A DNA stretch of 64,000 nucleotides from Diphasiastrum complanatum. Taxonomy: Eukaryota > Streptophyta > Lycopodiopsida > Lycopodiales > Lycopodiaceae. The DNA is taken from the NCBI GenBank assembly GCA_029204225.1, contig CM055113.1, positions 28,811,252-28,875,251 on the forward strand, in the 5' to 3' direction. Below the pieces are notes generated by a model. That model did no database searches, was not told the origin of the DNA, and saw nothing but the letters and a program-made list of their open reading frames with translations. Positions within the stretch are counted from its first letter, which is position 1. Each line of letters starts with the position of its first letter. Shown piece after piece: positions 23,603 to 34,248 of this stretch. A program made the translations under genes and the position numbers.

Positions 23603-25120
23603 GAGGACCGGGATTACCTTATTCAAATGTGAAGGATGAACAAAGACGATATCAGAAGATCAAGCATTGGATACAAGAAGCACAAGCGGAGGAAGCTGCA
23701 CAACAACCGACAGCTCCTCAAGACACCACACCAAACGTAGATCAACAAGCGACCGCACCACAAGGTTCACCACACAGATCAGATGTGAAAGTGCGACTAC
23801 ACCATCAAGAAGAACCATTCCATATGGCGAAACCCAAAGCTACAAGGACATAATTCCTGACAAGCATCTTATCCAATAGAATGAACATCTCAATTGAAGA
23901 GCTCCTTCATTGCACCTCAGGAAAAGGGTGTCTTGTTAGATTGCCCGATCACTGAATCATACATACCTTCCAAGGAACCATTATTCTGCACCAAATTCGA
24001 AGAAGCCAACAATGTTCTGAATGTAGGATCAGCTTGGGAGAGTGAGCAACACAATACAACTCTTCCTATCAAGCACAAAATCTTCAGAGAATAAGCTACT
24101 GTTGTAGATGGAGGATCGGGTGTCAACCTTATCTCCGCTACTTTGTATGAGAAATGGAATCTACAAGGCCTGAAAGCTACCAAGTTCACCATCAAACTAG
24201 TTGATCAATCATATGTGTGCCCAAAGGGGATTGTAGAAGACATTCTAGTCAAGATAGCAGGAGTACAATTTGTCATTACATTTGTGGTGATGGACATTCC
24301 TAAAACACCCACTGCCTCTCGCATTTTGTTGGGACGACTTTGGTTACGAATTTCCCAAGTAGTCCAGTGATTGGGGGACTGGAAAAATCACATTTGAGAA
24401 TGGAGACTAGGGGCAGTAAAAGTGGATCCCTCCACATGGGGGGTGAAGCCTATACCACCCAAGGCTGATGACACTTCTTTCACAATGGACCATAGCATTG
24501 ATTGCCCCAAAGACTCAATGGGTGTTCATTATGATTCACAAAAAAAATACCGTGCTGTGGACATATGCATTGGCAACAACTGACTGTATGGCTAGGCATA
24601 CATGTCATCCAGATTCAGATTCAGAATCCAACGAATTACCATCACGAGGATTCACCCTAGACATGTCAGTCTACTATGGGGTGAACATGATAAACGTACC
24701 ATGGCTATCACCAGAACCTATTCCAGAACTTGTTGAAGATGATCTAGTTCCTTGGCAATATGCATTGTATTATAACAAGGAAGTTGAGCTGACAGATGAG
24801 CAAATACTACACCACATGGATTATATGCATTATGGAGTTCAATAAATACCAACTCAACCACCTCAGAAATCTCAACGTGCTAAAGTCTCAAAGATGCCAC
24901 CACCGAAAGCACCTGTACCAAAGAAAAACCAACAAAATCAAAGATACAATTAGGTGATCAAGTGGAGCGATTTATTCAAAGAGGCTATAGCAACCAACAA
25001 GGATGTAAGAGGAAAGAAGAAAGTTTCTAAATCACATGCTCAAGGGTCATCCGACCACGCTTCGACATCAACTTCAGGAATGTCAAAAGCAATGCACAAG
25101 CTATCACTCTTTTGAAGGCA
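23603..25120 (+). pseudogene. Right part of older Ty3/Gypsy fragment with aspartic protease
   Basis: Directly after the ATTAG duplication the plus strand encodes a Gln/Ala-rich linker (VKDEQRRYQKIKHWIQEAQ). A retroviral-type protease follows near 24,100-24,370: ATVVDGGSGVNLIS, then FTIKLVDQSYVCPKGIVED, then VVMDIPKTPTASRILLGRLW. The catalytic box reads DGGSG instead of the usual D(S/T)G(A/S). The layout and LLGRLWLR match plant Gypsy elements. Between about 24,470 and 25,120 an acidic connector continues (FTLDMSVYYGVNMINV). There are many frame breaks, and no reverse transcriptase follows. Confidence 0.72.
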
Positions 25121-25259
25121 CTAGTCCATGATGTGCCAAAAAAATTCAAGAGTTATTATACCTTGGATGACATGGTAATCATGATGCCAAAAGCGCATCG
25201 GTAGCCGGTTACGGAAGTACTGGTTGCCACCAGCCTTCCCCAACACTTCAAGATAGGCT

Positions 25260-26424
25260 CATCATCGAATAAAGCTTCAGGTTTTACATAAGCGATCTTT
25301 ATCCATGCTTTTCTTGATGCACTCCATCATCACCAATAAGCTTGTAGCTTTTTTTTTTATTAGGACTAAAATGGTGGCCGCATAAGAGGTTGATGAAATA
25401 CCAAATTGCCTTTTTAGCAACCAAATCTGTCTGAAATTGGAAGAAAGTATCATCAAATTATTATTATTATTTGTCTACTTCTTCAACATTGTGCCATCTT
25501 GGATGATTTATCCCTTGAACTTATATTTTTGCATTGCATTTGGTTCCACTAAATTAAACTTAACATGTGTTTTGATCATCTTGATTAACAATGTTGCTAT
25601 CGACCCATCAACACTTGTAGTAATGAGCTGTTATATTTTTATGCAAATGCTTGATTCTAAGTGGCCAGTATTCAACTTGCATTATAGATGGACAGGACAA
25701 ATTGTTTTGTCCATTTGAATTCTTCAGATTCAGTCAATGTTTCATCCATAGGTGGCCAAAAAGAATTTGATTGTATTAAATTGCAAATTGAATTTTTTTT
25801 TTATAGCATTTGTATTTTCCCTCATACTTGCTTAAAACACCAATCCCAAATAATAAAAATACATTCGAAAGTTGGATTACGGAGTTGTTGTCTTCATTTG
25901 ATAGACACTCCAATAATAGAGCATCATTTTTGGCATAGCTCAACAACAAATCCATTACATTTAAACAATGTGAGCCTTTCAAAAGAACTCATCTTTATCT
26001 GTTACATTGAGTATGAACAAATTCTCTTGGAGTTGCTTCCATTGTCTAGATATTCATAGCACGTAAAGATTAAGTACAATTGAAAAACTAAAAGATCACA
26101 TGCCAACATATATTAATGAGAACCCATGTTAGAGATTTTGACAATGGATTGGTTTGATCTCCCATAAATCCATATTGTTGTCTCAATTAAACTCCAAGTG
26201 AAATAGTTGTAGATTCAATTGCCATGTGGCATAATTGTATTATATTATATTTGTATTGTCTTGTTGATAAAACTGTAATACATCCATGTCATTAACACCA
26301 TTGAATATCAAAACTTTATTTGTACAAACTACAAATACTGAATCTATTCATCATGAACTATAATGATCAAGTATCATATCCTACTTTGATAGAAAAGACA
26401 CAATCAATCACAATAGCAAAAGCA

Positions 26425-26462
<38 letters not shown>

Positions 26463-27750
26463 ATTAGCCTACCGAACCATGTGACTTGAACTTGATAGCT
26501 CAAGTCACAACCATGTGACTTGACAACTCAAGTCTAAAGCAAATCAATATTACAACTATATACATATATGAAGCTTACCAATATGTTTTCTACTATTCCC
26601 CTTTGATGATATTTTTTTTTTTACAATATTCATAGATTTTAAATGAAAAAAGTTCCCTTTTCTAAACGCTTAGCGATGAATATCTACCACCTAGTCATGT
26701 GTAGAATAATAAATTAACTCTACTTCCTTAGAATTAACTTCTCATGCACAAAGTGATAATGAGTCTAAATATGCTTCATGTGTGCATGAAATACAAGATT
26801 CTTTGCAATCTTTATGCAACTTTGAGTATTACAAAGTATGGCGGTGGCTTCAAAAAGAGCTTAAGGCCTAATCAGACTTCAAGATATTTATGTTTAGTTA
26901 AGTCATGGGCTTCACTTATAATTAAACATTAGACATCATTTTTGGGATCTTTTGGCTCATTTGCATTTGAGTGAACTTTGAGCTCCATCTCCCCTTTCTC
27001 TTTGTTTTGGAATTGGATCTTGCTAGGCCTGATGTGCATCAATGAACTCATGTACTTCACACTCTTAAAAATGAAGTTCCTCTCTTTTCAATCTTTGTTT
27101 TGATATGCCCTTAATGACAACTAATGGGTATTTGTTATTTATTGTTCTTTTCAACATATAATGTGCTCTTTTCACAAAAAGAAATTAGTGGTTTGATAGA
27201 TGACAACTATGCTTGGGAAAGTTTGCAATATTGGATTGTTGATGTTCGGATTGCTTGTTGTTCTTGTTCTTGTATTTCAAGATCCTACAATCTTGAATTT
27301 TGTGATTTTTTCTATTATAATGCTTTTAGAACATTTTTCCTTTGGATTGATAAGGGGATGGTTGTGACTCTAGTTAGATCTTCAATGCGGTTTTAGATTA
27401 ATTTCGTCAAAAATCAAAATAAAAAATGTAGATTTTAGAAAGTATTACTTTCATCCAACCACAACTTTTGATTGAATAAATAGACAATGTCTTGATACAT
27501 AGAAGATAATTGGCATGTTGCTTGTGCCTTTTTTTTTACCATAATTCAAACGTCAAAACTCTTGTAACAACGAGAGCAATCCTTTCTATTTATCAAATAA
27601 ATCATGATTGGTGGTTTGTAAAGAGCACAAAACACTTGGCTGATAGGTAATGCATTTATTTTTTTCACACTAATTGCTATAACTTCTTGTTAAGCACTAG
27701 TGTAGTCCACCTTTGCACCTATGAGTTGGATGAGTGAGGGATAAAAAAGG
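25260..27750. other. AT-rich DNA, no gene recognised; contains (AC)n at 26,430-26,461
   Basis: Open frames here are short and hydrophobic or low in complexity, with no recognised domain. A clean AC dinucleotide run of about 32 bp lies at 26,430-26,461, and the phrase CATGTGACTTGA occurs twice just after it (about 26,477 and 26,512). Confidence 0.5.
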
Positions 27751-27753
27751 ACA

Positions 27754-28190
27754 ATGTTTATTAATAAGTTGCATTTGTTATGTTCCCGTTGTTTTGGAAC
27801 AAGACTTTTTAGAAAATGGTGTGATCAACCTGGAGAATCAAAATCCATGATTATGCAAGAGCTACGGGAAGAATTCCCGCAAGAAAATGAGTTCGATCCA
27901 GGAGCCATATCAAAAGATATGAGCAAATGGATTCGACATAAGAGGGATGCCATGTGGGACACACTTCGAGTAGGCAAGTCAAACTTGTCTGGTGTTTCAA
28001 GCCAAATTGGAAGGCTTGCAAGGATGAGGCCAAAGATCCAAATAAATATCGCCTACAGAAGGAGACTGCAGTGAGTAGGATGACCCATCCTAAGTTAGGA
28101 TCTAGTGGAAAGACGGGCCTACAGGCCAAATGGTATGTAATTCATTTATATTCTACAATGCATTCTTTACTGTCATCGCATATGGATTAA
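27754..28190 (+). pseudogene. Remnant resembling a plant Ptta/En/Spm-type transposon protein
   Basis: The first frame (27,754-28,074) reads ELREEFPQENEFDPGAISKD and SKWIRHKRDAMWDTLRVGKS. A one-base shift then gives SWCFKPNWKACKDEAKDPNK, followed by TAVSRMTHPKLGSSGK. A Trp-rich DNA-binding-like block followed by a basic stretch and a 'H-x-LGS-x-G' motif recalls the plant transposase family found in En/Spm-related elements. I recognise the style rather than an exact family. The frameshift makes it a remnant. No terminal repeats were found around it. Confidence 0.45.
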
Positions 28191-29205
28191 TTCGTGGTTC
28201 ATGTTTAATTTGTCATTCACTTTTGTTCTTTTTTATAGCATCACAACTTTGGACGCTATCCATCCAAGCAATCCACCAAGTGTCTCTTGAATTACCATTG
28301 CTTGTTGGTGAGGATGTAGATGTCATCAAGAATAGATCTCCTTCATCCTTCTCATCCTCATGTGCAAGGTTTTCTTGTTTGTTCTCCTCCTCTTGTGCTC
28401 TTTATAAGGCCAGCTAATACCCATTTTAAAGTTCTTTGAAAGGAGAAAACTCCACATCATCATTTATTTTTAAAAACCAAAAATCCACATCATCAATTTT
28501 TTTAATAATGATGTGGCATTATCATCCACGTTCTCATTGTTAGAATTTACCAATTTTCACATGGTTTTTTTATGAATATTAGACATCTATGTGGATCCAC
28601 ACATGTGAGGACCTATCCACATGTGTGAAATGACACTTGTAATATTCAGATCCATTTTGATTAGCTTTCATTTGAGTCTAATGTGACATCTCCTATATTA
28701 TAGGAGTTAGGTCCTAGATTGTAGGAATCTAGAAGGTCAACACAAATCACCAATGGATGATGTGGCAAACTTGATAGATCTTATCCAAAGTGGATATGGA
28801 TAAGTACAATGAGCTGTCCCACACATGTTGGATGCAGCTTAGAGAGAGATTATGGTAAATTTGTACTTGATCCATGATAGATCTATTATTGAGCCAATGA
28901 TGAGAAATCTTGGTTTGTGAAGCTATCATTGTGTTTTGACTCTCTTAAGCACTTTCTTTTTGAGTGAATTCTTTGTAAATGATAAGTAAACTATTTCTCT
29001 GTTATCAGGCCATACAGTAGCTGTACTTCACATGTGTGAAGCCGTGGATCATCTTTTTTATTTGTTCTTGCTTAGAAACACAAAGATTGTCAAGTAGAAG
29101 CTAGATTTGGAAGTAGTCTTGATATAGATCAAGATCCCAAGCTACCAATCACTCTCTGTGATCATTTGTAGATCAATTTTAGTCCATAAGCTCTGAAATC
29201 TGACA

Positions 29206-29217
29206 TGGTATCAGAGC
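29206..29217 (+). promoter_or_regulatory. Copia primer-binding site
   Basis: TGGTATCAGAGC immediately after the 5' LTR, complementary to initiator tRNA-Met. Only 56 bp separate it from the ATG of the following ORF. Confidence 0.88.
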
Positions 29218-29273
29218 CAACTCAAAGAGCTTAGCTGATGATCCAAGAATCTTCATTTTGGTGAAAGAATAAA

Positions 29274-30602
29274 ATGAAAGACTTTTGTGAGATCAATGGC
29301 ATTAAGTTACAATACACTCTTGACAAATCCGAGGAGGATCTTGACAAACCCGAGGAGGATCATGACAAACCCGAGGATGGAGACATGGATCCGAGTCAAA
29401 AGGGGCCGAGAAGATCATCAAGGAGCAAGGCCGAGCCCTCAAGGCTCACCTATGTGGACAAGGGAAAGCAAAAGGAAAACTCTACACCTTCTACCTCTTA
29501 CTCTTTCTTAGCTACATTGCTTGAAGAACCATCATCTTTTGAAGAAGCATATAAATCTAAAGTTTGGAGAGATGCAATGCAAGTAGAGTATGATGCATTA
29601 GAAGAAAATCATACTTGGAATCTTGTAAATCTTCCAAGAGGGAAGAAACCACTTGCAAGTAAGTGGATTTATAGAATAAAGTACAATCAAGATGGATCTA
29701 TTAGTAAGTACAAAGCTAGGCTTGTTGCTAAGGGATTTTTTCAAATAAAAGGATTGGATTATGAAGAAATATTTGCACCTGTAGCTAAGCTTGTAACTAT
29801 TAGATTAATCATTTGCATTGCTACTTTGTTCAAGTGGGATCTCTACCAAATGGATGTGACAAATGCCTTCTTGAATGGCTTCTTAGAAGAGGAAAGTGAG
29901 TTCAAGATGGTAGATCTACGCTTCCTAAAGTTTATACGTGGGATAGAAGTGTCTAGAAGTAGCAATTGTACTTTCATAAGTCAATCTGAGTATGCTACTT
30001 CCATTCTTGAAAGATTTGGTATGAAAGATTGTAAGGGGATTGACACCCCTATGGAGCATGTTGTGAAAGCAACTAATGAAGGTAATGAAGCATCCTTTGA
30101 GGACATCACCCTCTTTAGGAAGCTTATAGGCTCTCTAATCTATTTGACCATCACTAGACCTGACTTAAGTTTTTGTGTAAGCAAGTTGAGTCAAAGTATG
30201 CAAGCTCCTTTAGTTCATCATTGGAAGAGTGCCAAGAGAGTACTTAGATATGTTTCTAGTACTAGATTTTTTGGCATACTTTATGAAGGATTTAACTTGC
30301 ACTTGAGAGCCTACTCGGATTCAGATTTTGCAGGTGACAAGATGGATAGGAAGTCCATTAGTGCATTTGCAACATTTCTTTGTGGAGGAGTAATATCTTG
30401 GCTTTCCAAAAGGCAAGATACAATCTCACTATCTTCTTGTGAAGACGAGTACAAGGCATTGACTTCAACAACCAAAGAGCTCCTATGGCTAAGAAGACTC
30501 TTGATAGAACTACATGTGCTAGAGGCCGAGGAGATTCCTTACATATTTTGTGACAATCAAGCTTCTCTATCTTCCATGCTAGAACAAAGCATATTGAGAT
30601 AG
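29274..30602 (+). CDS. Deletion-fused Copia polyprotein: integrase scrap, RT N-terminus, RNase H
   Basis: An open frame of 442 codons. It starts MKDFCEINGIKLQYT, which is the middle of the Copia integrase core, and jumps to a tandem acidic linker (DKSEEDLDKPEEDHDKPE). It then enters reverse transcriptase at KVWRDAMQVEYDALEENHTW and runs to LYQMDVTNAFLNGFLEEE. The next residues, VDLRFLKFIRGIEV, come from beyond the YVDD box, so the catalytic YVDD segment is missing. RNase H follows (AYSDSDFAGDKMDRKSISAF; SLSSCEDEYKAL; CDNQASL). After the stop at 30,602 the end of pol continues in another frame to about 30,775 (KHIEIAHHFVREKVQ). Gag and protease are absent. The fusions preserve the frame, but without YVDD it cannot be an active polymerase. 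Confidence 0.85.
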   Translation: MKDFCEINGIKLQYTLDKSEEDLDKPEEDHDKPEDGDMDPSQKGPRRSSRSKAEPSRLTYVDKGKQKENSTPSTSYSFLATLLEEPSSFEEAYKSKVWRDAMQVEYDALEENHTWNLVNLPRGKKPLASKWIYRIKYNQDGSISKYKARLVAKGFFQIKGLDYEEIFAPVAKLVTIRLIICIATLFKWDLYQMDVTNAFLNGFLEEESEFKMVDLRFLKFIRGIEVSRSSNCTFISQSEYATSILERFGMKDCKGIDTPMEHVVKATNEGNEASFEDITLFRKLIGSLIYLTITRPDLSFCVSKLSQSMQAPLVHHWKSAKRVLRYVSSTRFFGILYEGFNLHLRAYSDSDFAGDKMDRKSISAFATFLCGGVISWLSKRQDTISLSSCEDEYKALTSTTKELLWLRRLLIELHVLEAEEIPYIFCDNQASLSSMLEQSILR

Positions 30603-31700
30603 CTCACCACTTTGTGAGGGAGAAAGTACAATCCAAGGACGTGCAACTACATCATTTACCATCATCTGAATGCATAGTTGATATCTTAACCAAGTCATTG
30701 TCCAAAGATCCATTTTTTAAGTTAAGATATGCTCTTGGAATTGTAGATAGATGTACAATAGATTTGCCAAGTTAGAAGTGAGGAGGAGTGTTGAAAATTG
30801 TCACTTCTCACTTGACATTGGTTTGTGTAAATATTGATCAAACATTAGAATAATGTGATGATCTGATTTCACACGTGTGGAACCTGTTCCCACATGTGAA
30901 AGGATGTACTTTTCATGCTTGTATATATCTAAATTGATTTTGTATCAGTCTAATTAGTGTGAACATGATATGAATAGTTTTTTAGTCAAGTTGACTAGTC
31001 ACCTAGAAATTAGCTTTTCCTTGCATGTACATGAGTAAATGCTCCCACATGGCAAGTGGATGTTCACATGTGTGTATAGAGTACTAGAAGATAAGAGTTG
31101 ACTATTTTCATTAGATCCTATTTTGTAGGAAATATTCCTATATTCTAGGAGACTAGCTTTTTGGATTTTAGCCATATTCTAGAAGGTCAACTATTGGATA
31201 AGGATCAAGAATGAATCAAATGGATAGAGTGATGTGGCACTCTTCACACGTGTGAAGACCTGCTAGATTGTACCAAACTTGTGGATGTACTTGATCCATA
31301 AAAGGATCATCATTTTGCTAAGAAGATTGATGAGACTTTCGCATTCTACACTTTTGTGAGATTCTAGTCATTTGTCTTGTGGTTTCTATGAATTGATTGC
31401 TATCTAGGATGATTGTACTTGTTGTTTCAGGTGCAGGCCGTACTGTGGATAGTACTCCACACGTGTGAGGCCGCTCTCACTAATTAATGATGTGTTGATC
31501 CATTGCTCTTGTTTAAATCCAAGTGTAGTGAATCTAGATCAAGATCTAATGTGTAGAACTTGATAGATCCATTGATTAGGCAACCAATAACTCTCTATGA
31601 TTGTAAAGTACAATCATCATTGTCCTAAAAACCTGTAAAATTTATCAGTCACTTTCTTGTCATGGACAATTGCAACAACAGTATCAGAAAATAATTTCAC

Positions 31701-31981
31701 CTAGAAATCCATATGTTGTGTGCAGCACCTCAATTGCCGTTACCGTCCATCTCACATCTGCAGATAGACTTCTTGTCACCTGCCTGATGGACCTCTGTAT
31801 GTGAGATTTCAGAGTCAGAAGATTATTTGTCTTTTGAAGCTTCCGAATATCCTTGAGCCAAGGTGGGTCTCTTCTTCTGCCACTTGGCCTAGGAGGAGGT
31901 GGTGGTGGTTGTGGATTTCCCTGACCCTGAAATTGGTATTCCACCTGAATGCCCTCGTGTTGTCTGCTTGGTCCGCGCCAT
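31701..31981 (-). pseudogene. Histone H3 variant, CENH3-like, truncated and frameshifted
   Basis: From an ATG at 31,981 the minus strand reads MARTKQTTRGHSGG, the canonical H3 N-terminus followed by a diverged tail. After a one-base frame change in a CCACCACC-rich run it continues RPSGRRRDPPWLKDIRKLQK, then TNNLLTLKSHIQRSIRQVTR, then SADVRWTVTAIEVLHTTYGF. This follows the H3 histone fold in order: alpha-N (LKDIRKLQK), alpha-1, loop 1, alpha-2. The RWT at the start of alpha-2, where canonical H3 has RFQ, is characteristic of centromeric H3 (CENH3), as is the diverged tail. The frame ends at a possible donor (AG/GTGAAA at 31,701/31,700), and alpha-3 is missing here. A Copia 3' LTR ends 54 bp further on. 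Either an exon has been lost or the gene has been split. Confidence 0.68.
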
Positions 31982-32229
31982 TACTGTGTAGTAGCGATAA
32001 ACCGAGCATTTTTTATCATTTCCTTTGGTAACTTTCTTGGTAAAACATGATTTAAAGATGATCCAATGCATGAACGATCTGTTAAATAGTTCTTTGCCAC
32101 CAAACATGGTCTGCAACAAACATATGAAACTCAAATTATGTTTAATTAATAAATAATCCATGTTATCAAGTGCAAATCAAACTTAAATGACATATACAAA
32201 TCAAATAAACAGTTTAGATGACAACATAC

Positions 32230-32519
32230 TTGAATGCTCAGATTCTTTTTTCTGATTGCCGCTATGTGTAGATAGGTCATCAATATTCTTCATCGGTACT
32301 CTCTTTCTTTTCCTCTTCATCATTGTCTTATTGATAACTTTCAGATCAACAACAGATTTTAAACTCTTGGATCGCAACTTTTCCATGGATTCTAACATTT
32401 CTTGGTTTGATCCTCGAAGAGTAGTGACAGTAGCATTCAACTCTGACATAGCATTCTTGAGTGCATTGTTTTCAGCACTAGTGTGTTGCACATAATGAAG
32501 CAATTGTAAATTTGCACGT
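32230..32519 (-). pseudogene. Coiled-coil exon upstream of the H3-like sequence
   Basis: An open frame translates to a long helix-forming stretch (AENNALKNAMSELNATVTTL, then EMLESMEKLRSKSLKSVVD) followed by a basic patch (MMKRKRKRVP). It ends at a good GTATGT donor (32,230/32,229). An acceptor (TTGCAG at 32,111) lies ahead of the H3-like ORF, but joining the two does not keep the H3 frame. The upstream side is cut by the LTR start at 32,520. Coiled coils of this kind occur in Ptta/En/Spm-type proteins, but I cannot assign it. Confidence 0.4.
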
Positions 32520-33108
32520 TGTTAGAATTTACCAATTTTTGGTGAAAGCATTGGTGCTAGCTTCATTTTGAAGGAGGGCGACCTTTTCTAATAGTTTACT
32601 TGTAATGTTAAGGTTCAGATTAGTGTGGAAAGTTCAGATGTACTTCTCACATGTGTGAGAGGCTGCTGGAGTTGTACTTTCACCAAAACTTTGTGTTTTT
32701 TCAATATTTGAGCGTCAAACAAGTTGTGAAGAGTGAAACTAGTGATGTGCTTTATGTAAAACCATTGTTTCCTTTATAGATTTGATGAGTAAATGGGTTT
32801 AGAAGCTTATTAAACCTACAAATCCTTGAGAGAGAGTTTGAGGCTTATGTTTTTTAGCTCAAGAGTGAAACTAAAACCATTTTAAACACCATAGGAAGGC
32901 ATTGGCACTTCCAAGAATCAAATCCAAGTTTCTAAGTGAATAGATTGTGTAGAATACTTTTCCCCAAATCTTTTGAGTTCAAGATAATTATAGATCTTGC
33001 TTCCTGAGTCTTGTGATATTCAAGAGAGTAGCATTGTAGCTAAATTCCGAGAAAGAGTGAAGGGAGAGCCTTTGAATAGTACATTTGTTGTACTTGTTAC
33101 TAGATAGA
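32520..33108 (+). repeat. Copia LTR and leader, same family as the element at 28.5 kb
   Basis: Starts TGTTAGAATTTACCAATTTT, identical over 20 bases to the LTR start at 28,538, and contains the palindromic CACATGTGTG near 32,648. The gag ATG follows at 33,109. No clean primer-binding site is left between them. Confidence 0.6.
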
Positions 33109-34101
33109 ATGGGTTCAATTGGAGCCTATCTTCTTGAGGCTAGTGAAAGGCTAAATTCTAATAATTATTCAACTTGGAGATTAAGAATGGAGTCTCTACT
33201 TGTGCTCCAAGATATGTATGATCTTGTCATAGGAGAGGAAGAAGAACCTCAAGGAGGGCAAGATCTAGTGAGGTACAAAAAGAGAGCTAGACTAGCATTA
33301 CATTGCTTGAAAATGAATGTTAGTAATGAACTTCTAAAGGAAGTGGCATCTTGTACCTCACCTGAGACATGGGACTACCTTAAAGGGATTTATGAATCCA
33401 AAAATACCTTTAGAGTGCTTATGATTAGAAACAAAGTTCTTCAAAGCATTAGAGGGAGTGAAGAGAGTGCTCAAGAGTATGTCTTGAGAATAAAATCTCT
33501 CAACAAAGAACTTTCCATCATTAGAAAGGGTATTCATGATGATGAACTTGTTCAAATCATTTTGAATGGTCTTGGAAATGAGTTCTCCAATCTTGTTAGG
33601 ATCCTTCATGTCAAGCAAAGGATTGGATCCTTGAAGTTGCATGATGGTGATGAGAAGGCCAACTTCTCAAGCAAGGGAAAGGCAAAGTCAAATAAGAAGA
33701 TCCAACACAAGGAGACCAAGAATGATGATCAACCATCAAGCTCCAAAGGTGGAAAGAAGAACAAAGCCAAACTCAAGTGCTTCTTTTGTCGAAAGAAGGG
33801 GCACTTTGCATTCGAGTGTTTTAAGAAGAAGAATGCACAAGGAGAGAGCAAACAAGGCAACCTCACTCTTGAGGAAGATGAGGATGAAGTGGATTCACCC
33901 TTGATGGCTTCCACATCAACATCAAAGAGCTACTCCAATTACACATGGTGGATTGATAGTGGGGCTAGTTCCCACATGACATTACAAAAGGATTTTTTCT
34001 CAACTCTTGTACCTTTTGTAGGTTGTAAAAAGTCTATTCTGACAGCAAGTGATCAAGAATGTAGAGTACATGGAGTGGGAACTATTCCCTTGTCACTCTA
34101 G
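33109..34101 (+). CDS. Copia gag-protease ORF
   Basis: An uninterrupted frame starting MGSIGAYLLEASERLNSNNY, the Copia gag N-terminus, with the UBN2-type body (TWDYLKGIYESKNTFRVLMI; LRIKSLNKELSIIRKGIHDD). A Lys-rich stretch precedes the zinc knuckle CFFCRKKGHFAFEC. The protease opens WWIDSGASSHMT at about 33,946, with an intact DSGAS catalytic box, and stops at 34,101 inside the protease domain. The LTR-like sequence at 34,249 then separates it from any pol. A diverged relative lies on the minus strand at 39.7-40.4 kb. Confidence 0.9.
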   Translation: MGSIGAYLLEASERLNSNNYSTWRLRMESLLVLQDMYDLVIGEEEEPQGGQDLVRYKKRARLALHCLKMNVSNELLKEVASCTSPETWDYLKGIYESKNTFRVLMIRNKVLQSIRGSEESAQEYVLRIKSLNKELSIIRKGIHDDELVQIILNGLGNEFSNLVRILHVKQRIGSLKLHDGDEKANFSSKGKAKSNKKIQHKETKNDDQPSSSKGGKKNKAKLKCFFCRKKGHFAFECFKKKNAQGESKQGNLTLEEDEDEVDSPLMASTSTSKSYSNYTWWIDSGASSHMTLQKDFFSTLVPFVGCKKSILTASDQECRVHGVGTIPLSL

Positions 34102-34248
34102 GACACTAAGCCTCCTTCCTTTTTGCTTGGCTTGGATGATTCATGATAGGTGATGTTTGAGATCTTTGTAAAAGATTTAGAACCGTCGTTTGATGAAGAA
34201 GAGCATTTCAATCTAAAAATTAGATAATGCAATTCAGACGCAAGCAAA

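Larger units (their letters stand above)
28538..31647 (+). mobile_element. Internally deleted Copia element with diverged LTRs
   Basis: 5' LTR-like sequence at 28,538-29,205 starts TGTTAGAATT and ends ACA next to the primer site. A polypurine tract (AGAAGTGAGGAGGAG, ending 30,788) precedes the 3' LTR at 30,789-31,647. The two LTRs are related in layout (shared CACAYGTGTG palindromes and a similar 3' portion) but clearly diverged, so this may be an old element or a recombinant of two members. No target duplication was found. The interior lacks gag, protease, most of integrase and the middle of reverse transcriptase. Confidence 0.68.
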
